Below, piece by piece: positions 7,701 through 15,672 of a DNA stretch of 64,000 nucleotides. Both the position numbers and the translations under genes were made by a program. Source of the stretch: Lachnospiraceae bacterium (GTDB lineage Bacteria > Bacillota > Clostridia > Lachnospirales > Lachnospiraceae); assembly GCA_025758065.1 (NCBI GenBank), contig CP107199.1:3445501-3509500 (forward strand). The letters run 5' to 3'. The notes beneath the pieces are model-generated. The model saw only the letters and a program-made list of their open reading frames with translations, did not search any database and was not told where the DNA came from. Every line of letters begins with the position of its first letter. The first letter of the stretch is position 1.

Positions 7701-7793
7701 GTATCATGGCGAAGAAAGGAGGAACTTCCCACGGGGGCTTGACTGAAAAGTTGAGCCCCTTTTTTCATGCCTAAAAACAGGAGGTAAATGCTT

Positions 7794-9167
7794 ATGGCAG
7801 ATGATAAAACTACAAAAACGCCGGGACAGCCGGTAACGGATACCGGGCCGGACAAGGAAACGCCTCCCGCTCCCCCAAAAGAGCCGGAGAAGGTTTCCGT
7901 TTCCCCGGAACCGGAAAAAAAGACGGAGCCAGAGGTAAAGAACCCACAGGTTTCTGTCTATAACTTCGCTGAGATTATGAAGGAAAAGAAAGCCGAGGAA
8001 CGGGCGGCAGCTCCCGGCGGGGAAAAGCCTGACCCGGCAAAAGCGGAGAAACCGGAAAAGCAGCCGGAGGTTCCGAAAAAAGCGGAGGAAAAACCCAAAG
8101 AGCCGGAACAGCCGAAGCGCCGGGGCCGTCCCCCGAAAGCAGATAAGGACAAGGCCGCCGCTCCGAAGCCCAAAGCTCCTGCACAGAAACCGGGAAATGC
8201 GGTCAAAAAGGAACCGGAGAAAAAAGCAGCTCCACCGGTACAGGCCGCTCCCGCTCCAAAGGAACCCGATAAGCCGAAGGATGCTCCACGCCGGGGCAAG
8301 GAGCAGATCGTCTATATCAAGCTGAACGAACTCCACGCCTTCAAAAACCATCCCTTTGAAGTCCGGGACGATGAAGAAATGCGGGCTATGGTATCCAGCG
8401 TCAAGGACAAGGGAGTTACCCAGCCCGCTATTGTCCGTCCCCGTGAGGATGGCGGCTATGAAATCGTATCCGGCCACCGCCGCCAAAAAGCCAGCGAGCT
8501 TGCCGGGTATGCAGATATGCCCTGTATCGTCCGAAACCTGACGGATGATGAAGCCATCACGCAGATGGTAGAGGACAATCTGAACCAGCGTGAAGAAATC
8601 CTCCCCAGTGAGCGGGCCAAAGCCTTGAAAATGCAGCTTGAAGCTATCAAGCACCAGGGCTCCCGCACTTCGGGCCAGATTGACCCGAAGGACGCTGGCA
8701 AACGCTCCAATGAGATCGTGGCCGAGCGAAACAAGATGGCAGTCAAACAGGTGCAGCGGTATATCCGGCTGAATGAGCTGGTTCCCGACCTGATGAAGCT
8801 GATGGATGAAAAAAAGCTGGGCTTTACTACGGCGGTGGAACTTTCCTATATCGGCAAGAAGAACCAGAACTATATCGCCGTCGCCATTGACAGCCAGCAG
8901 TCCTCGCCTTCACAGGCGCAGGCAAAGCGTATGCGGGAGCTGGACGAAAAGAAGCTGCTCAACGGGGATGTAATCGACGGCATTATGATGGAGGACAAAA
9001 AGGAGGTAGACAAAGTGATTTTGACAGGTGCGGAACTGAGCAAGTATTTCGGCAAGGAAACTACGCCGAGGGAAATGAAGGATCAGATCATCAAGCTGCT
9101 GGACGACTGGAAGGGTCAGCAGAAGGAACACGAAAAGCCGGAGAAGAAAACCGAACAGGAAAAGTAA
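7794..9167 (+). CDS. ParB-like protein with long Pro/Lys/Glu-rich N-terminus
   Basis: Residues about 170-290 form a ParB/Spo0J nuclease-like domain: LNELHAFKNHPFEVRDDEE, IVRPREDGGYEIVSGHRR and LTDDEAITQMVEDNLNQRE. A helix-turn-helix region follows (SNEIVAERNKMAVKQVQRY). The first 165 residues are a low-complexity Pro/Glu/Lys/Ala linker (GRPPKADKDKAAAPKPKAP), which makes it much longer than a chromosomal ParB. AGGAGG is 9 bases before the ATG at 7794 and only 3 before the one at 7788, so I chose 7794. It opens the GC-rich conjugation block and is probably a maintenance or transfer-control protein of the element; no ParA partner lies beside it. Confidence 0.85.
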   Translation: MADDKTTKTPGQPVTDTGPDKETPPAPPKEPEKVSVSPEPEKKTEPEVKNPQVSVYNFAEIMKEKKAEERAAAPGGEKPDPAKAEKPEKQPEVPKKAEEKPKEPEQPKRRGRPPKADKDKAAAPKPKAPAQKPGNAVKKEPEKKAAPPVQAAPAPKEPDKPKDAPRRGKEQIVYIKLNELHAFKNHPFEVRDDEEMRAMVSSVKDKGVTQPAIVRPREDGGYEIVSGHRRQKASELAGYADMPCIVRNLTDDEAITQMVEDNLNQREEILPSERAKALKMQLEAIKHQGSRTSGQIDPKDAGKRSNEIVAERNKMAVKQVQRYIRLNELVPDLMKLMDEKKLGFTTAVELSYIGKKNQNYIAVAIDSQQSSPSQAQAKRMRELDEKKLLNGDVIDGIMMEDKKEVDKVILTGAELSKYFGKETTPREMKDQIIKLLDDWKGQQKEHEKPEKKTEQEK

Positions 9168-9174
9168 GCTAAAA

Positions 9175-9197
9175 CTTCGGGTCAGCATGGCCCGAGG
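9175..9197 (+). repeat. Intergenic hairpin repeat, copy 1 of 5
   Basis: CTTCGGGTCA-GCA-TGGCCCGAGG, a 10-bp stem with G-U pairs, 8 bases after the parB stop. It is followed by a second GC-rich hairpin, GCGGGGC-TCT-GCCCCGC (9201-9217). Confidence 0.8.
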
Positions 9198-9246
9198 ATT
9201 GCGGGGCTCTGCCCCGCGCCCCGAAGCTCTGGAGATATAAATGATT

Positions 9247-9373
9247 CCCCGTCGCCAGTTATTCCGTAGCATAGCCGGGAAAATCAGTCAAGGGCAGCGC
9301 CGCCGCAGGCGGTGCCGGAGGCACCCTTGACGGATTTCTCCCGGTTATGCTTTTTCCCGGTCAAGCGACGGGG
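9247..9373. repeat. Nested long inverted repeat (127 bp)
   Basis: Three nested arm pairs face each other: CCCCGTCGC with GCGACGGGG (outer), AGCATAGCCGGGA with a near match at 9338-9351, and GTCAAGGG with CCCTTGAC around a GC-rich centre. It fills the 310-base gap between parB and the DUF4406 gene and could fold into one long structured RNA or a cruciform. Confidence 0.65.
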
Positions 9374-9476
9374 ATATAAATTCTCCAGAGCCGTTCCCCT
9401 TCCCGGGGGAAGGGGCGGAGGGGTTGGGCGATACCTTGCTTTTCCCTAAACCAAAACAGAAATGGAGGCTCAACCA

Positions 9477-9833
9477 ATGAAACGACCTTTAGCGTACCTG
9501 ACCGCCGCATGGAGCGGCGAGCCGGATGTTGATATGGAGCTGGCGGCCCACTACTGCCGTCTTGCTTATGAGGCGGGCTTTTCCCCGATCTGCCCGCTCT
9601 TGTACCTGCCGCTGTTTTTGAATGACAGCGTTCCCGAGGAACATAAGGCCGGGATCGATATGCGCCGGGATATGCTGCGGCGCTCCCATACCCTGATCGT
9701 CTGCGGTAGCGTTGTGGACGAGGATGTAAAAAACGATATTGCGGTTGCCGGACGGCTGGGCATTGCGGCGACAACGCTGGAAGGGGTGCTTGCCGTGAAG
9801 GGACACGGCACCCCGGGCCATGCCGGACATTAA
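9477..9833 (+). CDS. DUF4406-type (deoxyribosyltransferase-like) protein
   Basis: The product begins MKRPLAYLTAAWSGEPDVD and contains YCRLAYEAGFSPICPLLYLP and DMLRRSHTLIVCGSVVDEDV, the layout of DUF4406 proteins, which share a fold with nucleoside 2-deoxyribosyltransferases. GGAGG 8 bases before the ATG at 9477 sets the start; an earlier ATG at 9462 would place the ribosome-binding site inside the gene. It overlaps the start of the cytosine methyltransferase gene by 14 bases. Substrate unknown; proximity to a methylase hints at nucleotide or DNA-modification metabolism, which is inference. Confidence 0.7.
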   Translation: MKRPLAYLTAAWSGEPDVDMELAAHYCRLAYEAGFSPICPLLYLPLFLNDSVPEEHKAGIDMRRDMLRRSHTLIVCGSVVDEDVKNDIAVAGRLGIAATTLEGVLAVKGHGTPGHAGH

Positions 9834-10905
9834 GCTGGGGAGCCTTTTTGACGGGATCGGCGTGTTCCCTCTGGCCGCCTCCCGGTGCGGTATCCGTCCG
9901 GTATGGGCCAGCGAGATTGAGAAAGCGCCCATCTCCATAACCAAAAGGCACTTTCCCGATATGGCGCATTTGGGAGATATTACGAAGGTGGACGGCAGGA
10001 AAATCCCGCCTGTCCATATAATTACCTTCGGCTCTCCCTGTCAGAACCTTTCTCTGATCGGCAACCGCTCCGGCCTTGCCGGGGCAAAATCAAGCCTGTT
10101 CTATCAGGCGTTTCGTATCATACAGGAAATGAGGGATGCTACTGATAACCTATATCCAGCTATCGCTGTTTGGGAAAACGTCATGGGAGCGTTTTCTACA
10201 AATGACCGGATGGACTTTAGAGCCGTCCTATCCGCTTTCTCGGACACCGAAGTTCCAATGCCTCCTTCGGGAAGATGGGGAAACGCCGGAATGGTGCGAG
10301 GGGGAACGCCTGATGTGTGCTGGCGGCTCATGGACGCCCAGTATTGGGCAGGCTCCCGAAGGCTGGCACGAAGGCAGCGGATTTTCGTCGTGGCGGATTT
10401 TGGAGGCAGACGTGCCGCAGACATACTATTTAAGCCCCGTCCAATGCTCCCACTTCCTCCGCCTTGCGGAGAGGGCGGGCGGGCCGCCGCCGAAGGAGAT
10501 CGAACAGCTTCTTTTGAAACAGGGCGGCAGATACCAGTCATCCACCCCTTTCAGTGCTTCCGTATGCGGGGAGCGGCAAAAAGGCAGGAAGAAACGGCCT
10601 TCCGAAACAGCTTCGGATTACCAACTGACCCTTTTCCCACTCTTTTAGCCAGTGATGTAACGCCCTTTGCCTTCTGGTATGAGGGCGACCCGGCGGGCGG
10701 CTGTATCCGCTTCTTGACGGAAACGGAAAGCGAGCGGCTGATGGGGCTGCCGGAGGGCTGGACAAAGTACGGGGCGGACGGCATGGAGATCCGGCCTCTG
10801 CAACGCTACAAGGCGCTGGGAAATGCGATTGCCCTCCCTTGTGCCGATTACATTATGGCCGGGATCTATGAGGTGCTGGCTGACCGGGTCGGAAAGGAGG
10901 AATAA
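9820..10905 (+). CDS. DNA (cytosine-5-)-methyltransferase
   Basis: C5-methyltransferase motifs are in order: LGSLFDGIGVFPLAA (SAM site, about 6-20), FGSPCQNLS with the catalytic Cys (about 70-78), AVWENVMGAF (ENV, about 116-125), a C-terminal LTETESERLMGLPEGW target-recognition end and RYKALGNAIALP. Length 361 aa is typical of phage and ICE solitary methylases. There is no restriction enzyme nearby, so it probably protects the element during transfer. The middle third also encodes a second protein in another frame (10136-10648). Confidence 0.92.
   Translation: MPDIKLGSLFDGIGVFPLAASRCGIRPVWASEIEKAPISITKRHFPDMAHLGDITKVDGRKIPPVHIITFGSPCQNLSLIGNRSGLAGAKSSLFYQAFRIIQEMRDATDNLYPAIAVWENVMGAFSTNDRMDFRAVLSAFSDTEVPMPPSGRWGNAGMVRGGTPDVCWRLMDAQYWAGSRRLARRQRIFVVADFGGRRAADILFKPRPMLPLPPPCGEGGRAAAEGDRTASFETGRQIPVIHPFQCFRMRGAAKRQEETAFRNSFGLPTDPFPTLLASDVTPFAFWYEGDPAGGCIRFLTETESERLMGLPEGWTKYGADGMEIRPLQRYKALGNAIALPCADYIMAGIYEVLADRVGKEE
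10136..10648 (+). CDS. Nested out-of-frame protein inside dcm, 170 aa
   Basis: A second open frame lies wholly within the methyltransferase gene, shifted by one base. It reads LFGKTSWERFLQMTGWTLEP, then PEWCEGERLMCAGGSWTPSI, then YYLSPVQCSHFLRLAERAGG, then LLLKQGGRYQSSTPF. The composition is protein-like (many Trp, Cys, Tyr; few repeats). From memory, overlapping frames with LFGKTS and YYLSP-C motifs recur in cytosine methylase genes of Firmicutes phages and ICEs, which argues for true dual coding. No clear ribosome-binding site precedes the ATG, so translation may be coupled or may start elsewhere. Function unknown. Confidence 0.5.
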   Translation: MLLITYIQLSLFGKTSWERFLQMTGWTLEPSYPLSRTPKFQCLLREDGETPEWCEGERLMCAGGSWTPSIGQAPEGWHEGSGFSSWRILEADVPQTYYLSPVQCSHFLRLAERAGGPPPKEIEQLLLKQGGRYQSSTPFSASVCGERQKGRKKRPSETASDYQLTLFPLF

Positions 10906-10909
10906 GCCC

Positions 10910-11623
10910 ATGTTTGAAGCCTATATAACCAATACAGCCCTGTACCCCTTAATGGGGATCGAGGTAGGGACAACGGTACATTTCCCCATGACGACACAGG
11001 AGTTGCAGGCCGCCCTTGCCAAAATCGGGATAGACGGGAAACGGTACAGCGAAGTGTTCTTTACCAGCTTTGACAGTGATGTGCTGGGGCTCTACGATCA
11101 TCTCTACGAATGTGAGGACATCGACGAGCTGAACGAGCTGGGCCACGCTCTGGTGGAAGTACGGGATAAGGGCGGACTGGAAACCTTTGAAGCCGCTCTT
11201 GTCTTAGGAAACCACACAAGGAGCGTGAAGGATTTGATAAACCTGACGCAGAACCTTGACCTTTACCGCTTTTACCCGGATATTTCCGATGATGAAGGGC
11301 TGGGCCGTCTGTACGCCGACGAGCTTGGGACTATCGACATACCGGAGCACATTCAGAACTACTTCGATTATGAGGCATACGGGCGGGATGTGCGTATCAA
11401 CGAGGGCGGCGTATTCGCTCCCGGTGGGTATGTGTCGGCAGTCCCGGAGGGCTTCAAGGAGTATTACCACGGGCCGCAGGACATTCCGCCGGAACACCGG
11501 ATATTTGCCTATCCCGAAAAGGCCGAGCCTGTCCACTCCATTCTCGCCGCACTCAAACGGTTTCAAGAGACCCCGCCCGCTCCGAAGAAGAACAAGGCGG
11601 GGCCTTCCCATGAAGAACGGTAA
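10910..11623 (+). CDS. ardA: ArdA-type antirestriction protein
   Basis: The product begins MFEAYITNTALYPLMGIEVG and has the acidic ArdA pattern: FTSFDSDVLGLYDHLYECED, DELNELGHALVEV, then NYFDYEAYGRDV near the C-terminus, a signature of ArdA. ArdA mimics B-form DNA and blocks type I restriction enzymes during entry of conjugative DNA. GGAAAGGAGG 9 bases upstream fixes the ATG, 4 bases after dcm. The Pro/Lys tail after residue 215 is an addition to the core. Its presence beside element 3, which encodes a type I system, shows opposing functions in one array. Confidence 0.85.
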   Translation: MFEAYITNTALYPLMGIEVGTTVHFPMTTQELQAALAKIGIDGKRYSEVFFTSFDSDVLGLYDHLYECEDIDELNELGHALVEVRDKGGLETFEAALVLGNHTRSVKDLINLTQNLDLYRFYPDISDDEGLGRLYADELGTIDIPEHIQNYFDYEAYGRDVRINEGGVFAPGGYVSAVPEGFKEYYHGPQDIPPEHRIFAYPEKAEPVHSILAALKRFQETPPAPKKNKAGPSHEER

Positions 11624-11625
11624 GA

Positions 11626-11648
11626 CTTCGGGCCAGCATGGCCCGAAG
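11626..11648 (+). repeat. Intergenic hairpin repeat, copy 2 of 5
   Basis: CTTCGGGCCA-GCA-TGGCCCGAAG, a perfect 10-bp stem starting 2 bases after the ardA stop and overlapping the likely start region of the next gene. Confidence 0.85.
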
Positions 11649-11649
11649 C

Positions 11650-12687
11650 ATGAAGGAGGTGTATACCATCAACTATTACCCTATCAATGAAGGGGCCGCC
11701 CGCCGGGCAAAGGAAATGAACAGCTTTTCCGACTATAAGGAAGGGAGCGCAACGGCGGAATACCGGGCAATGGTGGATAAGGCCGCCGCCATAGCGGAAC
11801 AGCAGAAATCCCGGGTAGACCCCATGTACCATGAAAAGATCGACCATCTGTTAGATACCTACGCCCGCAAGCTGGCCGAAAACATGAACCAGGGCTTTGC
11901 CATTGACGCAAGGGTTCCCTCTGTGATGATCGCCGGACCTGCCAATTTCCCGGTGGGAAAAAAGGAAAAGCAAAACCGGGCCCGGGACAGCAACATGGAG
12001 GAATGGCGGTATATTCAAGGGCTGCTGGATAAGATACGCAGTACCGGCATGGGCGGGATCAGTGCCGATGACCCGGCAGCGATTGAAAAGCTCCAGAAGA
12101 AGCTGGACGGGTTGGAACGCTCCCAGCTCATTATGAAGGAGGTCAACGCCTATTACCGCAAGCATGGCAAGCTGGATGGCTGTGCGTTGCTGTCGCCGGA
12201 CCAGATCGAAAAGCTGAAAGCAAGCATGGCGTCAAGCTGGCGGAGCGACCCGAGGCCCTTTGAAAGCTACCAGCTTACCAACAACAATGCGGAGATCCGC
12301 CGGGTAAAGACCCGTATCGAACAGCTTTCCAAACAGGCACAGCAGGAATTTTCCGGCTGGGAGTTCGATGGGGGCCGTGTGGAAATGAACCGGGAGGACA
12401 ACCGCTTGCAGGTATTCTTTGACGGAAAGCCTGACGCGGACACCCGGGCTGAGCTGAAAAGCAATGGTTTCCGCTGGGCTCCCAGCGTGGGCGCATGGCA
12501 GAGGCAGCTCACGGACAACGCCATCCGGGCGGCTGACCGCTTGGAATGTATCAAACCGCTGTCCGGCGAAAAGCCTTCCCAGCTTCAAAAGAAGCCCTCT
12601 ATCTTGCAGACCATGCGGGAACAGGGCGAAAAAGTCCAGACGGAGCCGGAAAAGAAAGCTCCGTCCGGCAGGGATGCCGAGCGGTAA
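11650..12687 (+). CDS. Conserved ICE protein with C-terminal FRWAPS-GAWQRQLT module, 346 aa
   Basis: Mostly helical and charged: YYPINEGAARRAKEMNSFSD at the start, a middle of coiled-coil character (DPAAIEKLQKKLDGLERSQL), and a C-terminal module reading VFFDGKPDADTRAELKSNGF then RWAPSVGAWQRQLTDNAIR, known from many conjugative-element proteins of unknown function (DUF3560-like by memory). The start is uncertain: AAGGAGGT (11653-11660) lies inside the frame, so the best-placed start is an ATC at 11668, not an ordinary start codon; I give the ATG at 11650. It sits between ardA and the transfer genes. Confidence 0.65.
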   Translation: MKEVYTINYYPINEGAARRAKEMNSFSDYKEGSATAEYRAMVDKAAAIAEQQKSRVDPMYHEKIDHLLDTYARKLAENMNQGFAIDARVPSVMIAGPANFPVGKKEKQNRARDSNMEEWRYIQGLLDKIRSTGMGGISADDPAAIEKLQKKLDGLERSQLIMKEVNAYYRKHGKLDGCALLSPDQIEKLKASMASSWRSDPRPFESYQLTNNNAEIRRVKTRIEQLSKQAQQEFSGWEFDGGRVEMNREDNRLQVFFDGKPDADTRAELKSNGFRWAPSVGAWQRQLTDNAIRAADRLECIKPLSGEKPSQLQKKPSILQTMREQGEKVQTEPEKKAPSGRDAER

Positions 12688-12712
12688 GCCTCGGGCCACA
12701 TTGGCCCGAGGC
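12688..12712 (+). terminator. Intergenic hairpin repeat, copy 3 of 5, terminator-like
   Basis: GCCTCGGGCCA-CAT-TGGCCCGAGGC, an 11-bp perfect stem directly after the stop codon, followed by TTTCTGTT. The arms match the other four copies. Confidence 0.75.
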
Positions 12713-12742
12713 TTTCTGTTGTGTGCTTTAGCGAAATGAGAA

Positions 12743-12969
12743 CCCCCAGCTCTGCTGGGGAGAGTAGAAAAGCTTTAGCTTCAAGCATCGAGCGAAGCGA
12801 GAAGAGATCAACACTTTACTACTGTTAAGAAGTTGATCTTGGATAAACAACGCCCGTTTACGGGCTGTGGGGCAAGTGATGCAAGTGACGGATTTTTCAG
12901 TGCCTCTTGAGAGGCTTGCCGGTACGATGCCCTTCTAGGGCTTACACAAGCCCCCGGCTTAGCCGGGGG
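12743..12969. mobile_element. Palindrome-bounded non-coding insertion (IS200/IS605-like PATE?)
   Basis: A 227-bp stretch without an open frame begins with CCCCAGC-TCT-GCTGGGG (12744-12760) and ends with CCCCCGGCT-T-AGCCGGGGG (12951-12969). Between them are GATCAAC/GTTGATC (12806-12838) and GCCCG-TTTA-CGGGC (12852-12865). Subterminal GC hairpins at both ends with no terminal inverted repeat resemble IS200/IS605-family non-autonomous elements or their guide-RNA regions. It fills the gap between the 346-aa gene and the PcfB-like gene. Confidence 0.5.
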
Positions 12970-13035
12970 TCATGACTCCCCGAGACTGTACGGGGGCCTC
13001 CCGGATAGCGGGGACCCCGACGGAAAGGAGGTTTT

Positions 13036-13506
13036 ATGCAGGAAGAAGTAAACCAAAAAACAGTTGCCCTTTCGATCAGGACAACAAAGCTCACGGGAAA
13101 GGTGCTGGCTGCCGCACTTGGAAAGGTGGCGCGGGCGGTGCAAAAGCACCACCGGAAGGCGCTGACCCCGCAGGGACGCCAGAGCGTGAAAAAGCTGATG
13201 AACCACTATGGCGGCAAAAGTGCCATGCCCTATGTGGGAGCCCCAAAGGATTTTGACCGGATCGCGAAGGAGTTCCATGTGGACTACGCTTTCCATAAAG
13301 TGAGCCCCGGCCATTACCTGCTGTTTTTCAAAGCCAATCAGGCGGACGCCATCACGGCGGCCTTCCAGAAGTACAGCGCAAAGGTGCTGAACAAAGAGCA
13401 GGACAAGCCTTCCATCCTCGGCCAGCTTCGGAAATTCACGGAGCAGATCAGGACACAGGCGAAGGAAAAGCAGCGGACCAGAGAGGCGGTGAAGGACGGA
13501 CGTTGA
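13036..13506 (+). CDS. PcfB-like (DUF3801) conjugation protein
   Basis: A 156-aa protein with KLTGKVLAAALGKVARAVQK then a conserved middle MPYVGAPKDFDRIAKEFHVD and HYLLFFKANQADAITAAFQK, the pattern of DUF3801/PcfB proteins, accessory factors of the coupling protein in Gram-positive conjugation. GGAAAGGAGG 6 bases upstream sets the ATG. Its stop overlaps the TTG start of the VirD4 gene, a coupling seen in related elements. Confidence 0.8.
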   Translation: MQEEVNQKTVALSIRTTKLTGKVLAAALGKVARAVQKHHRKALTPQGRQSVKKLMNHYGGKSAMPYVGAPKDFDRIAKEFHVDYAFHKVSPGHYLLFFKANQADAITAAFQKYSAKVLNKEQDKPSILGQLRKFTEQIRTQAKEKQRTREAVKDGR

Positions 13507-15326
13507 GTGACAAGATCAGAAAATATGTGCTCCCAAACCTGCCGTACCTCTTTGTGTTCTGGTTCTTCTCCAAAATCGGGACGGCCTACCGTATTGCGCC
13601 CGGCACAGACTTCGGGACAAAGCTCATGGGGATGCTCGATACCTTCCCAAAAGCCTTTGAAACCTACTGGCCGGGGCTGGGCGGTATTGACCTGCTGGTG
13701 GGCCTTGCCGGTGCGGCTGGGGTGTATCTGCTGATACAGTCAAAGATCAGGAAGGCGAAAAAATTCCGGCGGGATGCGGAGTACGGCACCGCCCGCTTCG
13801 GAACAAAGGAGGATATAAAGCCGTTTGTAGACCCTAAATTTCAGAACAATGTCATTCTGACCGGGACGGAGTTCCTTACCATGAACACCCGTCCGAAGAT
13901 ACCCGCCAATGCTCGGAACCTAAACGCCTGTGTCATCGGCTCGTCCGGTTCGGGAAAGACAAGGTTCTGGCTGACCCCGCAGCTCCTTCAAGCCCATTCC
14001 TCGTATGTGGTGGTAGACCCGAAGGGCGGCACCCTCGACCAGTGCGGGCGGTTTTTGCAACGGGAGAAATACAGGGTGCGGGTATTCAACAGTATCGACT
14101 TTTCAAAATCCATGCACTACAATCCGCTGGCCTATATCAAGACGGAAAGCGATGTTTTGAAATTCGTTACCGCCTTGATCGCCAACACCAAAGGCGACGG
14201 TAAGGAGGGCGACGAGTTCTGGACCAAAGCCGAAACCCTCTTGTACTGTGCCCTTGTGGCCTACATCGTCTTTGAGGGGCCGGAGGAAGAACGCAACATG
14301 AATACACTGGTGGAAATGATAAACAGCATGGAAGTCCGGGAGGATGACGAAACCTTCAAAAACGCGGTGGACTATATGTTTGACGGGCTGGAACGCCGCA
14401 GCCCCCAGCACTTCGCCGTGAGGCAGTATAAGAAATACAAGCTCGCCAGCGGCAAGACAGCAAAAAGTATTCTGATTAGCTGCGGTGCAAGGCTGGCTCC
14501 CTTTGATATTCCCCAGCTCAGGGAGATCATGTCTTATGACGAGCTGGAGCTGGATAAGCTGGGGGACGAAAAATCGGCGCTGTTCTTTCTTATCAGCGAT
14601 ACGGACACCACCTACAACTTTTTGGTTGCCCTCGCTTTCTCGCAGATGTTCAACCTTCTGTGTGAACGGGCTGACAACACCTATGGAGGGCGTCTGCCCT
14701 ACCATGTGCGGGTGCTGTGGGACGAAGCTGCCAATACCGGACAGGTGCCGGGGCTGGAAAAGATCGTGGCTGTCATCCGCTCCCGTGAAATCAGCCTGAC
14801 GCTCTTTTATCAGGCTATGAGCCAGTGCAAGGCATTGTACAAAGACCATTCCGAAACCATCATGGGCAACATGGACAGTATCGTGTTCCTCGGAGGCCGG
14901 GAGGCTTCCACCCTAAAGGATATTTCGGAAAACTGGCTGGGCAAGGCCACCATCTCTATGCAGACCGAGGGCCGAAGCCGTGGACAGTCTGAAAGTTACA
15001 GCCAGAATATGCAGCGGCTTGGCCGGGAACTGATGACCACCAGCGAGATCACCACCATGCCCGGAGATAAATGTATCTTGCAGCTTAGAGGGCTCCCACC
15101 CTTCCTGTCCCCGAAGTATGACTTGAAAAAGCACCCGAATTACAAGTGCACAGCCGAATTTGACAAAAAGAAAAACGCCTTCCGCTTGGAAAGCCTGTTC
15201 CGCCACCGGCCATTGAGACTAAAGCCGGAGGACGAATACACGGTGTACGAAGTGGACGGCTCCGACACGGACGAAGAAGCTGACCTGTTGAATTTCGATG
15301 ATCTGGACAGCGACGAGTTTGTGTAA
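13503..15326 (+). CDS. VirD4/TraG-type coupling ATPase
   Basis: Two N-terminal membrane segments (about 13-25 and 62-78) precede an ATPase domain with Walker A GSSGSGKT (about 146-153), VVVDPKGG, and Walker B VRVLWDEA (about 402-409). The acidic C-terminal tail (about 587-607) is typical. It couples the relaxase-DNA complex to the type IV secretion channel at the membrane. Start TTG at 13503 overlaps the PcfB-like stop. At 607 aa it is full length. No VirB4 or intact relaxase is found in this element, so it lacks partners here. Confidence 0.92.
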   Translation: MSDKIRKYVLPNLPYLFVFWFFSKIGTAYRIAPGTDFGTKLMGMLDTFPKAFETYWPGLGGIDLLVGLAGAAGVYLLIQSKIRKAKKFRRDAEYGTARFGTKEDIKPFVDPKFQNNVILTGTEFLTMNTRPKIPANARNLNACVIGSSGSGKTRFWLTPQLLQAHSSYVVVDPKGGTLDQCGRFLQREKYRVRVFNSIDFSKSMHYNPLAYIKTESDVLKFVTALIANTKGDGKEGDEFWTKAETLLYCALVAYIVFEGPEEERNMNTLVEMINSMEVREDDETFKNAVDYMFDGLERRSPQHFAVRQYKKYKLASGKTAKSILISCGARLAPFDIPQLREIMSYDELELDKLGDEKSALFFLISDTDTTYNFLVALAFSQMFNLLCERADNTYGGRLPYHVRVLWDEAANTGQVPGLEKIVAVIRSREISLTLFYQAMSQCKALYKDHSETIMGNMDSIVFLGGREASTLKDISENWLGKATISMQTEGRSRGQSESYSQNMQRLGRELMTTSEITTMPGDKCILQLRGLPPFLSPKYDLKKHPNYKCTAEFDKKKNAFRLESLFRHRPLRLKPEDEYTVYEVDGSDTDEEADLLNFDDLDSDEFV

Positions 15327-15349
15327 CTTCGGGCCATGATGACCCGAAG
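15327..15349 (+). repeat. Intergenic hairpin repeat, copy 4 of 5
   Basis: CTTCGGGCCA-TGA-TGACCCGAAG directly after the virD4 stop codon; one arm mismatch. Confidence 0.8.
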
Positions 15350-15350
15350 C

Positions 15351-15377
15351 GCCGCCGATGTGGGCGGCTTTTTTTGT
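15351..15377 (+). terminator. Terminator after virD4
   Basis: GCCGCC-GATGTG-GGCGGC followed by seven T residues. It directly follows hairpin copy 4, so transcription into the Maff2 gene may be attenuated. Confidence 0.75.
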
Positions 15378-15415
15378 ACCCAAAACCATCAAACAAACAA
15401 AATGGAGGAACTTAT

Positions 15416-15631
15416 ATGGAATTTTTCAATCAGGCAATCGACATTCTCAAGATTCTGGTCATGGCTCTTGGCGCCGGTCTGGCGGTATGGGGCGTCATCA
15501 ACCTTCTGGAAGGTTACGGGTCGGACAACCCCGCGGCAAAAAGCCAGGGCATTAAGCAGCTCATGGCTGGCGGCGGTGTCGTTCTGATCGGCCTTCAGCT
15601 TATCCCTCTGCTGTCCGGGCTGTTCAGCTAA
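15416..15631 (+). CDS. Maff2-family small membrane protein (VirB2-like pilin candidate)
   Basis: A 71-aa protein: MEFFNQAIDILKILVMALGA begins a long hydrophobic helix, and a second follows (LMAGGGVVLIGLQLIPLLSG). This two-helix layout between virD4 and a VirB6-like gene is the Maff2 family of clostridial conjugative elements, proposed to be the pilin-like channel subunit. GGAGG lies 7 bases before the ATG at 15416; the frame is open further upstream but lacks a ribosome-binding site. Confidence 0.8.
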   Translation: MEFFNQAIDILKILVMALGAGLAVWGVINLLEGYGSDNPAAKSQGIKQLMAGGGVVLIGLQLIPLLSGLFS

Positions 15632-15672
15632 GTGTCACCCGTTGTCCCTTTTTCCAGAAAAGGAGCTGATGT

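Noticed and set aside
7704..8654. Long minus-strand open frame (316 codons) opposite parB
   Set aside because: Arises from the GC-rich, Pro/Lys-repeat parB sequence; the translated product is Arg/Phe/Leu-rich with no domain and no ribosome-binding site.
9361..10017. Minus-strand open frames opposite the DUF4406 and dcm genes
   Set aside because: GC-rich shadow frames; Pro/Arg-rich composition and no ribosome-binding site.
12743..12969. Possible CRISPR-like repeats in the hairpin-rich gap
   Set aside because: Hairpins differ in sequence and spacing; no repeat-spacer regularity. No CRISPR array was seen anywhere in the window.
14103..14849. Minus-strand open frame of 248 codons opposite virD4
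   Set aside because: Lies wholly within the conserved VirD4 ATPase on the other strand; no start signal and no recognisable protein.
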